64,000 nt of DNA, taken from positions 124,001 through 188,000 of the forward strand of contig NZ_DBMV01000010.1 in the NCBI RefSeq assembly GCF_002298975.1, in the 5' to 3' direction. A program made the position numbers and the translations under genes. This stretch comes from Ralstonia sp. UBA689 (lineage in GTDB: Bacteria; Pseudomonadota; Gammaproteobacteria; Burkholderiales; Burkholderiaceae). Below the pieces are notes generated by a model. The model was not told where the DNA came from. It did not search any database and saw only the letters and a program-made list of their open reading frames with translations. This document shows positions 8,109 to 17,283 of the stretch, piece after piece (position 1 is the first letter of the stretch; each line of letters starts with the position of its first letter).

Positions 8109-8112
8109 TAGA
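8083..8112 (+). promoter_or_regulatory. Predicted sigma-70 promoter of the ligase-carboxylase operon
   Basis: TTGGTA (8083-8088) and TATAGA (8107-8112) are separated by 18 bases and would start transcription near 8119. The operator palindrome overlaps both hexamers, consistent with repression by occlusion. Confidence 0.6.
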
Positions 8113-8169
8113 CAGTGCGGCATCTGCTTGCGCACGCACTGCACAACCCAACGGAGACAAGCTTTGCTG

Positions 8170-9873
8170 ATGGACGAGTCCGAGTACCTCGGCCGCGTTC
8201 GCGCGCTCTGGACGCGCGCGTGGCCGGCCGATACCCCGCGCGAACCCCAATATCCGATCGGGCGCGCGCCCCTCACCGAATACCTGCGTCACTGGGCGCG
8301 CACCACGCCGGACAGGCCGGCGATCCACTTCTACGGCCACGACACGACCTTCGCCCAGCTCGACGACCTGAGCGACCGCTTCGCCGCCCTGCTCGCACAG
8401 CACGGTATTGGCGCGGGCGACCGGGTGGCGGTGTTCCTGTCGAACTGCCCGCAGTTCAATGCGGTGTTCTTCGGCATTCTGAAGCTCGGCGCTGTCTACG
8501 TGCCGATCAGCCCGCTGTCGCAACGCGCCGAGCTGATGCATGCGCTGACGGACGCCACGCCGCGCGCCATCGTCGCACTGGACCGCCTGATGCCCCTGGT
8601 GCGCGACGTGCGCGCAGAGACGTCGCTTGAGCACGTCTTTGTCACGCACTATGCGGACGTCATGCCCGCGCAGCCAACGCTGCCGCTCCCGGCGATACTC
8701 ACCGAGCCACCACTCGCCTGTGACGATGCGATCGACCTGATGCCGGCCCTGACAGAGACCGTGCCGATTCCACTTCCGCCCGCCTCCCTCGATGCAATGG
8801 CTGCGCTCAATTACACGGGCGGCACAACGGGCCTGCCCAAGGGCTGCATTCACACCCAAGGCGACATGGTGGACATGGCGGCCGCATTCTCCGCCGTATC
8901 GCTGCGCACCGATGCGGGCACGGTCATGCTCAGCTTCTATCCGCAGTTCTGGATTGCAGGCGAAAACACCGGGCTGATTCTCCCCGCCTTCCTCGGTGTG
9001 CCGCTGGTGCTGCTTGCGCGCTGGGACGCCGAGGCGTTCATGGCAGGCGTGCAGCGCTATCGCGTGACCAACGGTTCAATGCTGGTCGACAGCGCGGCCG
9101 AGGTGATGGCGCACCCGCGCGTGCAGGAATACAACCTGCGCTCGCTGCGTCATATCGGCGTGTCGTCGTTCGTGAAGAAGCTCAATCCGGAATACCGCCG
9201 CGCCTGGCGCGCGCTCACCGGCTCAATGATGGCCGAGAGCGCCTGGGGCATGACGGAAACGCAAACCTGCAACAGCTTCACGGTCGGCATGCAGGACGAC
9301 GATTTCGACCTGCGTTCACAGCCGATCTTCGTGGGCCTGCCGGTGCCGGGCACCGACTTCAAGATTTGCGATTTCGACACGCACGAGCTGCTGCCGATCG
9401 GCGCCGAGGGCGAGCTGTGCGTACGCGCGCCTACGCTGCTCAAGGGGTACTGGAACAAGCCCGAGGCCAATGCACAGACGCTGCGCAATGGCTGGTTTCA
9501 CACCGGCGACATCGGTTGTATCGACGAGCACGGCTACATCCACTACCTCGGCCGCCGCAAGGAGATGCTCAAGGTCAACGGCATGAGCGTGTTCCCGGCC
9601 GAAATCGAGGCCATGCTGGGCAAGCACCCCGCCGTGCTGGGTTCCGCCGTGGTCGGCCGCAGCGACGAACAGCGCGGCCAGCTCCCCGTTGCCTTCGTGA
9701 TGCTGCGCCCGGAGGCCGTTGGCACGTTGGATGACGCGACGCTCACCGGCTGGTGCCGGGAGAACATGGCCGTCTACAAAGTCCCCGTCGTGCGCATTGT
9801 CGATGCGCTTCCGCTCACGGCCACGGGCAAGGTACGCAAGCAGGATCTCGCCCCGCTGGCCGAACGGATTTAA
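8170..9873 (+). CDS. AMP-dependent acyl-CoA synthetase / ligase
   Basis: A 567-residue member of the ANL superfamily, which activates a carboxylic acid to acyl-AMP and then acyl-CoA. Motifs in order: LNYTGGTTGLPKG (ATP/phosphate loop, about residues 213-226), AESAWGMTETQT (A5), GWFHTGDIG (A7), YLGRRKEMLKVNGMSVFPAE (A8 hinge) and TATGKVRKQDL with the catalytic lysine near residue 553. The start is given as the ATG at 8170, but the TTG at 8164 fits the upstream GGAG better (seven bases). The substrate cannot be read from sequence. It is 17 bases upstream of the fused carboxylase gene, which suggests the ligase makes that enzyme's substrate. Confidence 0.9.
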   Translation: MDESEYLGRVRALWTRAWPADTPREPQYPIGRAPLTEYLRHWARTTPDRPAIHFYGHDTTFAQLDDLSDRFAALLAQHGIGAGDRVAVFLSNCPQFNAVFFGILKLGAVYVPISPLSQRAELMHALTDATPRAIVALDRLMPLVRDVRAETSLEHVFVTHYADVMPAQPTLPLPAILTEPPLACDDAIDLMPALTETVPIPLPPASLDAMAALNYTGGTTGLPKGCIHTQGDMVDMAAAFSAVSLRTDAGTVMLSFYPQFWIAGENTGLILPAFLGVPLVLLARWDAEAFMAGVQRYRVTNGSMLVDSAAEVMAHPRVQEYNLRSLRHIGVSSFVKKLNPEYRRAWRALTGSMMAESAWGMTETQTCNSFTVGMQDDDFDLRSQPIFVGLPVPGTDFKICDFDTHELLPIGAEGELCVRAPTLLKGYWNKPEANAQTLRNGWFHTGDIGCIDEHGYIHYLGRRKEMLKVNGMSVFPAEIEAMLGKHPAVLGSAVVGRSDEQRGQLPVAFVMLRPEAVGTLDDATLTGWCRENMAVYKVPVVRIVDALPLTATGKVRKQDLAPLAERI

Positions 9874-9890
9874 CGCTACTCACCTCTTAC

Positions 9891-12800
9891 ATGACGTTTC
9901 GCAAACTGCTGATCGCCAATCGCGGCGAGATCGCCATTCGCATTGCCCGTGCAGCCGCCACGGTTGGCCTGCCTTCCGTCGCCGTCTATTCCGAAGACGA
10001 TCATGACCCGCTGCATCCGGCGCTGCATCTGCTGCGCGCCGATGAAGCCGTACCGCTGCCAGGCACGGGGCCGCGCGCCTACCTCGACGGCGAGGCCATC
10101 CTGGCTGCCGCACGCGCAGTGAGTGCGGATGCCATCCATCCCGGCTACGGCTTCCTGAGCGAGAACGCCGCCTTCGCGCGCCTGTGCGCGCAGGCCGGCG
10201 TACAGTTCATCGGGCCGGCGCCGCATGTGCTGGACGTGTTCGGCGACAAGGCACGCGCACGGGCGCTCGCGCACGAGGCCGGCATTCCCATCGTCAACGG
10301 TACGCGGGGCGCAACTTCGCTGGAAGATGCGCAGGCCTTCTTTGCAGTATTGCCCCCGTCGCACGGCATGATGATCAAAGCCGTGGCCGGCGGCGGCGGG
10401 CGCGGCATGCGCGCCGTGCACGACGCACTGGCGATTCCCGAAGCGTACGCGCGCTGCGTGTCGGAAGCCACCGCAGCGTTCGGCAGCGGCGACGTCTACG
10501 TAGAAGAGCTCGTGCCCGCGCCACGGCATATCGAAATCCAGATCGTGGCCGATGCGCATGGCAACGTCTCGCACCTGGGCGAGCGCGAATGCAGCCTGCA
10601 GCGCCGCCACCAGAAACTGATCGAAATCGCGCCAAGCCCCGCGCTGGACGAAGCGCTGCGCATGCGCATCGCGCAAGCCGCCGTGACGCTCGCCAAAGCT
10701 TCGGGCTACTGCGGCATCGGCACCTTCGAGTTTCTCGTGGAAGCGGCAGGCACCTCGCACGCCGCGTTCTACTTCATGGAGGCCAACCCGCGCGTACAGG
10801 TCGAGCACACGGTCACAGAAATGGTGACGGGTGTCGATCTGGTGGTGACGCAACTGGCGCTGGCGCAAGGCGCGTCACTGGCGGAACTCGGCCTCGCCCA
10901 GCCGATCGGTCCGCGCGGGCATGCTGTCCAGGTGCGCATCAACGCGGAGACGCTCGATGCGTCCGGCCAGCCGCATCCGTCCACCGGCACGCTCACCGCG
11001 TTCGAGCCGCCCAACGGCCCCGGCGTGCGCGTCGACACGTGCGGCTATGCGGGCTACCGCCCCAACCCGCGCTTCGATTCGCTGCTGGCCAAACTGATCG
11101 TCCACGCATCGCATGGCACTTATGCGCAAACCTTGGCACAGACGTACCGCGCGCTGTGCGAGTTTCGTATCGAAGGGCTGGCCACCAACAAGCGGCTGCT
11201 GCAGGACCTGCTGAGCGACGCAGCGGTACAGGCCAACGCCGTGCACACGCAGTTCCTCGACGGCAAGCTCGCCGACCTCGCCAATACCAACGGTCGCGCG
11301 CATCCGGCGCTGCATGCTGCGTCCACGACCGCCGCCAGCGAAGACGCCGGCGAATCGCTGACCACCGACCTTCCGGACGACGCAGAACTCCTCACGGCAC
11401 CGATGGATGGCGCGCTTATCCAGATCAGCGTTGAAGCGGGTGCCACCGTCGCACGCGGCGATGTGCTGGCTGTGCTCGAGGCGATGAAGATGGAGCACGT
11501 TGTCATCGCACCGGCCGCCGGGCACGTGCTGCAGGTCTGCGCGCAGACCGGGGCTACGGTGCGCGAGGGGCAGTCGCTGGTCGTCCTGATGCCCAATGAC
11601 GAACAGCGCGACGACACCGCAACCGCTGCCGAAGTCGACCTCGACCACATCCGCTCCGACCTGCAGGCTGTCATCGACCGCCACGCCTTCGGCCTCGATA
11701 CGCACCGCCCGGACGCCGTTGCGCGCCGCCGCAAGACCGGCCAGCGCACCGCGCGGGAGAACATCGAGCAGTTGTGCGACGCCGGCTCGTTCATCGAATA
11801 CGGCGCGCTGGCGATTGCAGCGCAACGGCAGCGGCGCACGCTCGACGACCTGATTCGCTCGACGCCGGCCGACGGCATCATCACCGGTATCGGCACAGTC
11901 AACGCGAAGCACTTCGCCGACCAGGACGCGCGCTGCATGGTGCTCGCCTACGACTACACCGTGCTGGCCGGCACGCAGGGCACCTTCAACCACAAGAAGA
12001 CCGATCGCGCGCTGGAACTGGCGCAGCAATGGAAGCTGCCGGTCGTGCTGTTTGCCGAGGGTGGCGGCGGCCGGCCGGGCGATACCGAAAAGCGCGGCGT
12101 CAGCGGTCTGGACTGCCCGACCTTCATCCACTTCGCTCGCCTGTCGGGGCTGGTGCCCACGGTTGGCGTCGTGTCGGGCCGCTGCTTTGCCGGCAACGCA
12201 GCACTGCTGGGCTGTGCCGACGTGATCATCGCCACGCGCGACGCAACCATCGGCATGGGCGGCCCGGCCATGATCGAGGGCGGCGGCCTTGGGGTGTATG
12301 CCCCCGAGGAGGTTGGCCCGGTCAGCACGCAGGCGCCCAATGGCGTGATCGACGTCCTGGTCGAGGACGAGACTGAAGCCGTGGAGGCCGCGCGCCGCTA
12401 CCTGAGCTACTTCCAGGGGCCGCTTGCCAACTGGGACGCTGCCGATGGCCGCCACCTGCGCCACGTGATTCCCGAAAACCGCATGCGCAGCTACGACATG
12501 CGCGCCGTGATCGAAGCGCTGGCCGATACCGGCTCGGTGCTGGAGCTGCGCCAGGCCTTCGGCGTCGGCATCATCACCGCGCTGATCCGCATCGAGGGCC
12601 GCGCCTTCGGCTGTATCGCCAACAACCCCCGCCATCTGGGCGGCGCCATCGATTCGGCGGCGGCCGACAAGGCGTCGCGCTTCATGCAACTGTGCAACGC
12701 ATTCGACCTGCCCATCGTTTCGCTGTGCGACACACCGGGTTTCATGGTCGGGCCGGAAGCGGAGAAGACGGCCACCGTGCGCCATGTCAGCCGCATGTTC

Positions 12801-13214
12801 GTGACGGCCGGCAATCTGCGCGTGCCCTTCTTTACCGTCGTCCTGCGCAAAGGCTACGGCCTCGGGGCCATGGCGATGGCGGCCGGCGGCTTCCATGCGC
12901 CGTTCTTCACGGCATCGTGGCCGAGTGGCGAATTCGGCGGCATGGGCATCGAAGGCGCCATCCGCCTTGGCTACCGCAAGGAACTCGAAGCGGTAGAAGA
13001 CACCGCCGAGCGCGAGGCGCTGTTCCGCAGGATGGTCAACGCAGCCTATGAGGAAGGCCGCGCGCTCAACATCGCCAGCTATCTGGAGATCGACGCCGTG
13101 ATTGACCCGGCCGATACGCGCCGCTGGCTGCTGCGCGGGCTGCAATCGGCGCCACCTGCGCCACCGCGCCACGCGCGCGACCCGGCCGCGCGCCGCTTCA
13201 TCGATACCTGGTAG
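9891..13214 (+). CDS. Single-chain biotin-dependent acyl-CoA carboxylase (BC-BCCP-CT fusion)
   Basis: A 1107-residue polypeptide containing all catalytic parts of an acyl-CoA carboxylase. Residues 1-450 are biotin carboxylase (RKLLIANRGEIAIRIARAA; the ATP-grasp Gly loop AVAGGGGRGMRAVH; FMEANPRVQVEHTVTEMVTG). A biotinyl domain carries VLEAMKMEHVV with biotinyl lysine at about 533. Residues from about 580 form the two-lobed carboxyltransferase (FAEGGGGRPGD, DTPGFMVGPEAEK, VVLRKGYGLGAMAMA). Classical acetyl- and propionyl-CoA carboxylases use two to four subunits; this layout matches the single-chain long-chain acyl-CoA carboxylases described in mycobacteria and some proteobacteria. The start is the ATG at 9891 (MTFRKLLIANRGE). 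It probably forms an operon with the ligase and the binding protein downstream. Confidence 0.92.
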   Translation: MTFRKLLIANRGEIAIRIARAAATVGLPSVAVYSEDDHDPLHPALHLLRADEAVPLPGTGPRAYLDGEAILAAARAVSADAIHPGYGFLSENAAFARLCAQAGVQFIGPAPHVLDVFGDKARARALAHEAGIPIVNGTRGATSLEDAQAFFAVLPPSHGMMIKAVAGGGGRGMRAVHDALAIPEAYARCVSEATAAFGSGDVYVEELVPAPRHIEIQIVADAHGNVSHLGERECSLQRRHQKLIEIAPSPALDEALRMRIAQAAVTLAKASGYCGIGTFEFLVEAAGTSHAAFYFMEANPRVQVEHTVTEMVTGVDLVVTQLALAQGASLAELGLAQPIGPRGHAVQVRINAETLDASGQPHPSTGTLTAFEPPNGPGVRVDTCGYAGYRPNPRFDSLLAKLIVHASHGTYAQTLAQTYRALCEFRIEGLATNKRLLQDLLSDAAVQANAVHTQFLDGKLADLANTNGRAHPALHAASTTAASEDAGESLTTDLPDDAELLTAPMDGALIQISVEAGATVARGDVLAVLEAMKMEHVVIAPAAGHVLQVCAQTGATVREGQSLVVLMPNDEQRDDTATAAEVDLDHIRSDLQAVIDRHAFGLDTHRPDAVARRRKTGQRTARENIEQLCDAGSFIEYGALAIAAQRQRRTLDDLIRSTPADGIITGIGTVNAKHFADQDARCMVLAYDYTVLAGTQGTFNHKKTDRALELAQQWKLPVVLFAEGGGGRPGDTEKRGVSGLDCPTFIHFARLSGLVPTVGVVSGRCFAGNAALLGCADVIIATRDATIGMGGPAMIEGGGLGVYAPEEVGPVSTQAPNGVIDVLVEDETEAVEAARRYLSYFQGPLANWDAADGRHLRHVIPENRMRSYDMRAVIEALADTGSVLELRQAFGVGIITALIRIEGRAFGCIANNPRHLGGAIDSAAADKASRFMQLCNAFDLPIVSLCDTPGFMVGPEAEKTATVRHVSRMFVTAGNLRVPFFTVVLRKGYGLGAMAMAAGGFHAPFFTASWPSGEFGGMGIEGAIRLGYRKELEAVEDTAEREALFRRMVNAAYEEGRALNIASYLEIDAVIDPADTRRWLLRGLQSAPPAPPRHARDPAARRFIDTW

Positions 13215-13237
13215 ACGAAAACACACAAGGAGGAGCC

Positions 13238-14515
13238 ATGCCCGCATCGACCCGCTTTGCCCGTCCGTTGTCCGCATTGGCCTGCGCGGCCGCCATGCTT
13301 GGCGCGCCGCTGGCTCACGCTGCTGAACCTGCGCCGATCAAGATCGCGTTCATCGACCAGCTGAGCGGCCCTCTCTCGAATGTGGGCGAACAATTCCTGG
13401 CCAATCTGAAGCTGGCCATCGACGATGCCAACGCGCAGCCGCGAGGGGTGCTGAACGGCGCACGCTACGAACTGACGACCTACGACAACAAGCTGTCGAC
13501 GCAGGACAGCCTGTCGGCGCTGCAAAGCGCCATCGATGCCGGCGCGAAGATCGTTTTCACCGGCGGGTCTGGCTCGTCCGTAGTGGCGGCCATGGTGGAC
13601 GCCGCCACCAAGCACAACGAACGCAATCCGACCCAACGCGTGCTGATCATCAACTACGCCTCGATCGACCCGGATCTGACCGGCGCGCACTGCAGCTTCT
13701 GGCACTTCGCCACCGAGGCCAACACGGCCATGAAGATGCGCGCGCTGACCAACTTTGTGAAGACGCAGCCCGACATCCACAAGGTCTATTCGCTGAACCA
13801 GGACTACGCACACGGCCGGCTGTGGGCGTCACTGGGCAAGCAGATGATCTCGGCAGCGCGCCCCGACGTGCAGTTCACGGGCGAGACGCTGCACCCGATC
13901 GGCAAGGTGAAGGACTTCGCGCCCTACGCCTCCAAGGCCAAGGCGACCGGCGCGGACACGATCCTCACAGGCAACTGGGGGCAGGACCTGAACCTGCTCG
14001 TCAAGGCCGCCGGAGACATGAGCTACAACGCGCGCTACCTCAACCATAGCGGCGCAGGTGCGCCGGGCACGGTGCTGGCGGTGTCGCAAGCCAAGATCGG
14101 CAAGGTGACGTGGGTGTCCGAGTGGACGCCCGGCAACGGCAACGCGCAACTAATGCAAATGGATGCGCGCGTACGCCAGACGCCAGCCGGCGAACACTTT
14201 GCCCCGCGCACCGTGCTTGCCGTCGAACTCGTGACCGACGCCATCCGCAAGGCAAACTCCACCGACCCGCTCAAGATTGCGCTGGCATTGGAGGACATGG
14301 AAAAACCGAGTTTCCTCGGCGAGGTCAAGATGCGCAAGATCGATCACCAGTTGCTGCTGCCGCAAGTCGTGTCGACGATCGCACCGGTGGACGGCAAAAC
14401 CGTCAAGGTCGGCTACGACGGCACCCAGTGGGGCCACAAGACCGAGAGCACGACCGCCGCCAAGGACCTGGACCTGCCGACCACCTGCAAGATGAAGCGG
14501 CCGGCAGGGGCTTGA
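13238..14515 (+). CDS. ABC transporter substrate-binding protein (branched-chain amino-acid/HAAT type)
   Basis: A 425-residue periplasmic-binding protein of the LivK/type I fold. A signal peptide is clear: a basic start, then LACAAAMLGAPLAHA with cleavage before AEPAPIKIAF. IDQLSGPLSNVGEQFLANLK is the typical N-terminal strand and loop of the family. A strong ribosome-binding site AAGGAGGAG precedes the ATG at 13238. It follows the carboxylase gene by 23 bases and is probably co-transcribed, but no permease or ATPase genes are adjacent, so it is an orphan binding protein. It may work with a transporter elsewhere or as a solute scavenger for the acid handled by the operon. Confidence 0.88.
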   Translation: MPASTRFARPLSALACAAAMLGAPLAHAAEPAPIKIAFIDQLSGPLSNVGEQFLANLKLAIDDANAQPRGVLNGARYELTTYDNKLSTQDSLSALQSAIDAGAKIVFTGGSGSSVVAAMVDAATKHNERNPTQRVLIINYASIDPDLTGAHCSFWHFATEANTAMKMRALTNFVKTQPDIHKVYSLNQDYAHGRLWASLGKQMISAARPDVQFTGETLHPIGKVKDFAPYASKAKATGADTILTGNWGQDLNLLVKAAGDMSYNARYLNHSGAGAPGTVLAVSQAKIGKVTWVSEWTPGNGNAQLMQMDARVRQTPAGEHFAPRTVLAVELVTDAIRKANSTDPLKIALALEDMEKPSFLGEVKMRKIDHQLLLPQVVSTIAPVDGKTVKVGYDGTQWGHKTESTTAAKDLDLPTTCKMKRPAGA

Positions 14516-14530
14516 CGGAACAATCCGGGC

Positions 14531-15544
14531 TCAATCCGCCCGGTCCGCCCGCAGCGGGCCGTACTCGATTGGCACCCACGCAAACGCCTTGCCGTCCTTA
14601 CGCACATGCCCCAGCCCGGGGAACGGCAGGTGCGCACCAGCCACCCACAGCTTGTCCCGCGCCGCCTCGGCAAACAGCTTGCGCCGGGTGGCGACCGCCT
14701 GCTTCTGATCGACGTCATATTCGAACGCAACCTCCGGGTGCTGGAACTGCACCGCATGGCTGTGCACGATGTCGCCCCACACCAGCAGGCTGCGGCCCTT
14801 GGAAGCGAACAGATAGCCGCTGTGACCCGGCGTGTGGCCTTTGCCGACCACCGAGCGCACGCCCGGCACCACCTCGTCACCCGGCTTGAACTGCTTGAGT
14901 TTGCCGGCCGCTGCATACGGCGCCACCGAATCCTGCGCCATCTTGAAGAACGGCTGCATGTCCTTCGGCTTGGAGGCGGCAATCGTCTCGCTCAGCCAGA
15001 AATCCGCCTCCGGCTCAGCCACGTAGACCTGTGCATTCGGGAAGGCCGGCTGGCCCTGCGGCGTCAGCAGCCCGCAGGCGTGATCCGGGTGCAGGTGGGT
15101 CAGCAGCACGGCGTCGATCTGCTCGGGTTGATAGCCCGCCGCGCGCACGTTGCCGGCCAGGCCGCCCATCGTCGGGCCAAAGCACGTGCCCGAACCCGTA
15201 TCGACAAGGATGCGCTTGGCGCCCGTGTCGATCAGGAAGCCGTTCACCGCCGTCTGCATGCCCGGCGTGTTCGATACGAACATCCGTGCCAGCAGGCTCT
15301 GCACCGATTGGGCGTTCAGGCCAAGCAGGGTCTTAGCGGGCAGATCGGTATAGCCGTCATAGAGCGCGGTCACAACGTCGTCGCCTAGCGCCATGCGGTA
15401 ATAGCCGGGCACCTGGGTACGTTGCTGCGTGGCGGCGGTGCTGACAGCGGTGGCAGCCACAGCCGATGCTGCGGTTTGGGCGTGAGCAAATCCGATGGAC
15501 GCCGCCATCGCGGCGGCCACGGCGGCAGAGGTGAGCAAACGCAT
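14531..15544 (-). CDS. Exported MBL-fold metallo-hydrolase
   Basis: A 337-residue metallo-beta-lactamase-superfamily hydrolase with an N-terminal signal peptide (MRLLTSAAVAAAMAASIGFA ending in HAQ), so it acts in the periplasm. The metal signature is complete: TGSGTCFGP region, LLTHLHPDHACGL (HxHxDH), GHTPGHSGYL, WGDIVHSH and a late AGAHLPFPG histidine. The substrate is unknown; lactonases and quorum-quenching enzymes share the fold, but nothing here identifies one. It is convergent with the binding-protein gene (15 bases apart), so it belongs to the neighbourhood but not the same operon. Confidence 0.88.
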   Translation of the reverse strand: MRLLTSAAVAAAMAASIGFAHAQTAASAVAATAVSTAATQQRTQVPGYYRMALGDDVVTALYDGYTDLPAKTLLGLNAQSVQSLLARMFVSNTPGMQTAVNGFLIDTGAKRILVDTGSGTCFGPTMGGLAGNVRAAGYQPEQIDAVLLTHLHPDHACGLLTPQGQPAFPNAQVYVAEPEADFWLSETIAASKPKDMQPFFKMAQDSVAPYAAAGKLKQFKPGDEVVPGVRSVVGKGHTPGHSGYLFASKGRSLLVWGDIVHSHAVQFQHPEVAFEYDVDQKQAVATRRKLFAEAARDKLWVAGAHLPFPGLGHVRKDGKAFAWVPIEYGPLRADRAD

Positions 15545-15670
15545 GTCTTGGCTCCTGGGAAAGACCGCTGCCCCGGTGCAGCGGCGAAAGCGGGATCATG
15601 CCACCGCCCAGCACATTGCGTTGTCGCCACTGGCGACAGGGGTATTGCCCAGAGAAGGACGATCTTTGCC

Positions 15671-15698
15671 AAAGAAACAAGGCCCGACATGCCGGGCC
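15671..15698 (-). terminator. Intrinsic terminator of the secreted-protein gene
   Basis: Stem GGCCCG (15681-15686) pairs with CGGGCC (15693-15698). On the minus strand it is followed by TTGTTTCTTT. It lies about 55 bases after the stop of the 167-residue secreted protein and before the MBL hydrolase start. Confidence 0.75.
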
Positions 15699-15754
15699 CC
15701 TGCTTCATGCCAATCGACGGCGGCTGCGCAACCGCCCGTCAATCGGGTACGTGC

Positions 15755-16258
15755 TTACTGCACGTGGAACTTCGGCGTCGACACCACCGTGCCGCTCACC
15801 GTGCAGTCCGGCGTGAGCAGCGCATTGGTGAACGTGAGCGACGAGTTCGGATCGTTCCAGGCGGTCACGACCTTGCTCGGCCCACAGCTACCCAGCAGGA
15901 ACACGTTGACCGCCGCATTGTTGATCGACAGCTGGGTGGTGCTGTCGGCCTGGCCAGTCCACGGGTTGGAGCTGCTGGCCGTTCCCGAGATGAGGCCGCA
16001 CGTCCCGCCGCCGGTAAACGATGTGGACGTGATGTTCACGATGCCCGTAGGCGTGATCGTGCCGGTGAAGGTCGCTGTGCAATTGGCGCTGATGGAGCCT
16101 TTGGACAGCGTGGTCTGGCCGGTCACCGAGAACGGCTCGCCATTTGGGTTCATGGCTTGACCATCGACACGCGAAACGGTGACGGCAAGTGCGGGTGTGG
16201 CTGCTACGGTGGCAAGTGCGAGTGCAACTGCAAGAGATACGACTTTACGTGTGCTCAT
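15755..16258 (-). CDS. Small secreted protein, PraB-like (tentative)
   Basis: A 167-residue exported protein. The signal peptide is KVVSLAVALALATVAATPALA, with cleavage after ALA. The mature part is Thr/Ser/Gly-rich with four cysteines (two pairs likely disulfide-bonded) and few charged residues, suggesting an all-beta surface or extracellular protein. The pattern NCTATFTGTIT, then a middle CGL and a CGP motif, resembles proteins annotated as alkane-oxidation activator PraB; this is a pattern-level similarity only. It is the last gene of a four-gene minus-strand block with OmpW-like and DUF2957 genes and ends at a terminator. Confidence 0.7.
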   Translation of the reverse strand: MSTRKVVSLAVALALATVAATPALAVTVSRVDGQAMNPNGEPFSVTGQTTLSKGSISANCTATFTGTITPTGIVNITSTSFTGGGTCGLISGTASSSNPWTGQADSTTQLSINNAAVNVFLLGSCGPSKVVTAWNDPNSSLTFTNALLTPDCTVSGTVVSTPKFHVQ

Positions 16259-16370
16259 TTATTGCCTCACTAGAACTGACGGTTGAAACCGCCTTCAGAA
16301 TGCGGCGCAAACCGGTTCCCGCTCGATTCACGCCGCGCCAATTAGCCAGGCGCAGACAGCCAACGCCCGG

Positions 16371-17195
16371 CTAAAACTTGTACGACACTCCAAGGAACGT
16401 GATGATCGGATTAGCCTTCAGCGTGGTCTTGGTGGTGGCCAGCGTGGTGCCATCGGCTGCCTTGATGAGGGTGGCGGCCTCGGTCTTGAGCGGCAGGTAC
16501 GACACGGTGGCCGTCAATGACCAGCGATCGTTGATCGCGTAGCTCGCGCCCAGGTTGAAGATGGCCGACCACGACGCAGACGATTTCCCCTCTACGTACG
16601 TCGGCCCCGGCTTGCCCGCCCCTGCCGCCAACACGCTGCCCAGTTCGCGGTTCACCGCTGCCGAGAAGTTCGGGTTCAGCTCGATGTTGGTGAAGAAGCT
16701 GTACACGACCCCGACCCCAACAAACGGCCGGAACTTCGACTGAGCCTGCCCGAAGTAGTACTGCAGGATGACCCCCGGGCTCCATTGGCGCGCCTTGCGC
16801 ACGGCGGGCTGGTTGGATGGGTCGTCCAGATCCACGTGGCCAAATGCTCCGGCCGGGCCGGGCGCGCGGATCACGCCGCGCCCGGTCAGCTTGAACTCCG
16901 GCGGCACGCCGGCAATGGTTGTCAGCGCGATGTTGTCGCTGAAGAAGTGCGTGAGCGTGATGCCCAGCGTATCGGCGTTGTTGACGTGCAGGCCGCTGTT
17001 GGGCGACGTGAAGCTGCCCGGCAAGCGCAGCGGATCATTGATCGGCGCGTTGATCACGCTGGTGGTCAGGTTGTTGCTCGAGTCTTGCGGCGCAATGTGG
17101 AACCAACCTACCGTGACCACGTTGTCGCCTGCCTGCTGCGCCATGGCGCCCGCGGATGCGCAAGCCGCCATCAATGCGACAGTCAGTTGTTTCAT
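16371..17195 (-). CDS. OmpW-family outer membrane protein
   Basis: A 274-residue beta-barrel protein. The signal peptide is MKQLTVALMAACASAGAMA, and the mature protein starts QQAGDNVVTVGWFHIAPQDS. It ends in GVSYKF, with the terminal phenylalanine needed for outer-membrane insertion. The HIAPQDSS opening and the eight-strand length fit OmpW; such proteins form small channels for hydrophobic molecules. The start is the ATG at 17195 after AGGAGG. An 11-bp hairpin lies between it and the upstream DUF2957 gene. Being sandwiched between DUF2957 lipoproteins and a secreted protein suggests a joint envelope function. Confidence 0.87.
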   Translation of the reverse strand: MKQLTVALMAACASAGAMAQQAGDNVVTVGWFHIAPQDSSNNLTTSVINAPINDPLRLPGSFTSPNSGLHVNNADTLGITLTHFFSDNIALTTIAGVPPEFKLTGRGVIRAPGPAGAFGHVDLDDPSNQPAVRKARQWSPGVILQYYFGQAQSKFRPFVGVGVVYSFFTNIELNPNFSAAVNRELGSVLAAGAGKPGPTYVEGKSSASWSAIFNLGASYAINDRWSLTATVSYLPLKTEAATLIKAADGTTLATTKTTLKANPIITFLGVSYKF

Positions 17196-17220
17196 GATGC
17201 TTCCTCCTGTTTGTTCTGAG

Positions 17221-17261
17221 CGGGGCGCGGCGCGACTCTGGACGATGCATGCCGCGCCCCG
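17221..17261. repeat. Intercistronic 11-bp inverted repeat
   Basis: CGGGGCGCGGC (17221-17231) pairs perfectly with GCCGCGCCCCG (17251-17261). It lies between the DUF2957 stop (17284) and the OmpW start (17195). There is no U-run after it on the minus strand, so it is more likely a stabiliser or partial attenuator than a full terminator. Confidence 0.7.
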
Positions 17262-17283
17262 TGGCGTGTTTTTCCGAAAAACG

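Noticed and set aside
10875..13277. An 800-codon open frame on the minus strand opposite the fused carboxylase
   Set aside because: High GC makes long antisense frames common; the translation shows no recognisable motifs, while the plus strand encodes a complete multidomain enzyme.
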